DNA from: Actinomycetota bacterium | Lineage (GTDB): Bacteria; Actinomycetota; Humimicrobiia; Humimicrobiales; Humimicrobiaceae | Direction of reading: 5' to 3' | DNA length: 6,899 bases | Assembly: GCA_016932375.1 (NCBI GenBank) | Contig: JAFGDA010000143.1 | Location: 1-6,899 of the forward strand | Shown here: positions 5,466 through 6,899 of the stretch, one piece after another | Layout of the letters: each line of letters begins with the position of its first letter | How positions within the stretch are numbered: position 1 is the stretch's first letter | Program-made: the position numbers and the translations under genes | The notes under the pieces: model-generated | What the model was told of the DNA's origin: nothing | The model's input: only the letters and a program-made list of their open reading frames with translations | Database searches by the model: none

Positions 5466-6899
5466 AAAATTATAAAATAAAAAAGATAGATGATTACAGG
5501 TGGGAAGTTGAAAAAAACAGTGAAATTGGAATGAGGGTACCTGGAATAATCTATGCAGACAGTGAACTCATAGCTCATGCAACGGGAGAAAATACCATAG
5601 AGCAGGTTATAAATGTCTCCACTCTTCCAGGTATAGTGAGGGCTTCATTTGCCATGCCTGACATACATTATGGATACGGTTTTCCCATAGGAGGGGTAGC
5701 AGCTTTTGATGCCGGAGAAGGCGTCATATCGCCGGGTGGTGTGGGATTTGATATATCGTGTGGAGTGAGGATACTTAAGACCCGGCTGTCAGCAGGAGAA
5801 GTAAAAAAGGATATCAAGGACATAATGTCCCTTCTTGATATCAGGATACCAAAGGGATTGGGAGGCCAGGGAAGGCTCCACCTTTCTGATAACGACGTCA
5901 GGGATATACTTGTTGAGGGGATGGGATGGGCTGTAAGGAAAGGGTACGGAGTTCCTGAAGACAGGGAAATGGCCGAAGAAAAAGGATGCATGAAAGGTGC
6001 GGACCCGGCTTTTGTAAGTAACCAGGCCTTAAAGAGAGGGGCCGGACAGGTTGGTACCCTTGGATCAGGAAATCATTTCCTTGAGATCCAGGTGGTGGAA
6101 GAAATATATGACCGGGGTGCAGCAGAAAAAATGGGTCTTGAAGAAGGTCAGGTAACGGTTATGATACATTCTGGTTCGAGGGGTCTTGGGCACCAGATAT
6201 GCAGCGATTATATTAAAGTCATGCAGCACGCTTCCGATAAATATGGAATCAGGCTTCCGGACAGGCAGCTTGCATGTGCCCCAATTAGTTCACCAGAGGG
6301 GGGAAAATACTATTCTGCAATGGCCTGTGCGGTAAATTATGCTCTTGTAAACCGTCATTTTCTTGCACACCTCGTAAGGAATGCATTCGAGGAATTTTAT
6401 AAAAAGTCATGGGAACGGCTTGGCATGGATACCATTTATGATGTTTCGCACAACATTGCCAAAATGGAGGAGCATGTTGTCGATGGATTATCAAGAACGT
6501 TATGCGTACACCGGAAGGGAGCTACAAGGGCATTTGCCCCGGGTCATCCCAAACTCCCCCAAAAGTACCGGGAAATTGGCCAGCCGGTAATAATACCGGG
6601 TGATATGGGAACAAATTCCTATATATTACTGGGAACAGACCGTGCCATGTCTGACACATTTGGTTCGACCTGCCACGGAGCCGGCCGTATCATGAGCCGC
6701 TCTCAAGCCAAAAAGTCCATAGACGGCGCTGCCCTTAAACAGCAGCTTTTAAAGGACAGGGGCATAGTAATTATGGCCGGGAGCATGGCAGGATTAGCAG
6801 AAGAAGCACCGCAGGCATACAAGGAAGTCGGAAGAGTAGTGGAGATTGCCCATCTTTCAGGTATTTCAAAAAAAGCTATAAAATTGAAGCCAGTTGGTG
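5462..6899 (+). CDS. rtcB: RNA-splicing ligase RtcB, last few codons outside window
   Basis: GTP- and Mn2+-dependent ligase that joins RNA ends with 2',3'-cyclic phosphate or 3'-phosphate to 5'-OH, through a histidine-GMP intermediate. The frame is open for 479 codons to the window edge and ends at the typical near-terminal ISKKAIKLKPVG; about 3-5 residues including the stop are missing. All key residues are seen at nearly the Pyrococcus positions: Asp97 and Cys100 (GFDISCGVR), Asn204-His205 (GSGNHFLE), His236 (HSGSRGLGHQ), His330 (YDVSHNIAK) and His405 (STCHGAGR), the guanylylated histidine. The length of about 480 is that of the archaeal/eukaryal type, longer than E. coli RtcB (about 408). 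No intein is present. Neighbouring archease fits that type. The conserved C-terminal Lys that contacts GMP would lie just past the window. Whether it serves tRNA splicing or damage repair cannot be told from here. Confidence 0.97.
   Translation, partial: MKNYKIKKIDDYRWEVEKNSEIGMRVPGIIYADSELIAHATGENTIEQVINVSTLPGIVRASFAMPDIHYGYGFPIGGVAAFDAGEGVISPGGVGFDISCGVRILKTRLSAGEVKKDIKDIMSLLDIRIPKGLGGQGRLHLSDNDVRDILVEGMGWAVRKGYGVPEDREMAEEKGCMKGADPAFVSNQALKRGAGQVGTLGSGNHFLEIQVVEEIYDRGAAEKMGLEEGQVTVMIHSGSRGLGHQICSDYIKVMQHASDKYGIRLPDRQLACAPISSPEGGKYYSAMACAVNYALVNRHFLAHLVRNAFEEFYKKSWERLGMDTIYDVSHNIAKMEEHVVDGLSRTLCVHRKGATRAFAPGHPKLPQKYREIGQPVIIPGDMGTNSYILLGTDRAMSDTFGSTCHGAGRIMSRSQAKKSIDGAALKQQLLKDRGIVIMAGSMAGLAEEAPQAYKEVGRVVEIAHLSGISKKAIKLKPVG

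Noticed and set aside
5327..5991. Minus-strand open frames over archease-rtcB (5327-5578, 5668-5991)
   Set aside because: Antisense to rtcB, which is continuous and carries all active-site residues; no ribosome sites support the minus frames.

Overview
The window looks like part of the chromosome of an anaerobic bacterium that uses tetrahydrofolate C1 chemistry, for example an acetogen or another Wood-Ljungdahl organism. This rests on a MetV/MetF pair (the two-part methylene-THF reductase seen in acetogens), a [NiFe] hydrogenase, and strong bacterial Shine-Dalgarno sites. I cannot name the phylum. Base and codon use (many ATA and AGG codons) look alike in all genes, so I see no sign of recent transfer.

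Layout. Positions 1 to about 4640 hold a minus-strand operon, in transcription order: [NiFe] hydrogenase small subunit (4642-3752), large subunit (3731-2181), metV (2149-1472), metF (1475-573) and a hydrogenase maturation protease (570 to beyond the left edge). The genes are 2-31 bp apart or overlap (ATGA between metV and metF). Positions 4643-4903 are a very AT-rich divergent intergenic region. To its right, on the plus strand, lie archease (4904-5359) and rtcB (5462 to the right edge, lacking only its last few codons).

How the genes work together. The hydrogenase has group-1-type motifs, but its small subunit lacks both a Tat signal peptide and a C-terminal membrane anchor. It should therefore be a soluble cytoplasmic enzyme. 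The metVF genes sit inside the hydrogenase operon, between the structural genes and the maturation protease. The simplest reading is a cytoplasmic electron path: H2 -> NiFe site -> three Fe-S clusters -> Cys-rich MetV -> FAD of MetF -> methylene-THF. This would be a hydrogen-dependent methylene-THF reductase with no NADH-, ferredoxin- or heterodisulfide-reductase-type subunit visible. It is the most interesting proposal here. It is inferred from gene order and motifs, and part of the operon may lie off the left edge.

The divergent archease-rtcB pair is an RNA repair/ligation unit of the long archaeal/eukaryal RtcB type. It has no evident functional link to the hydrogenase operon beyond the shared intergenic region.
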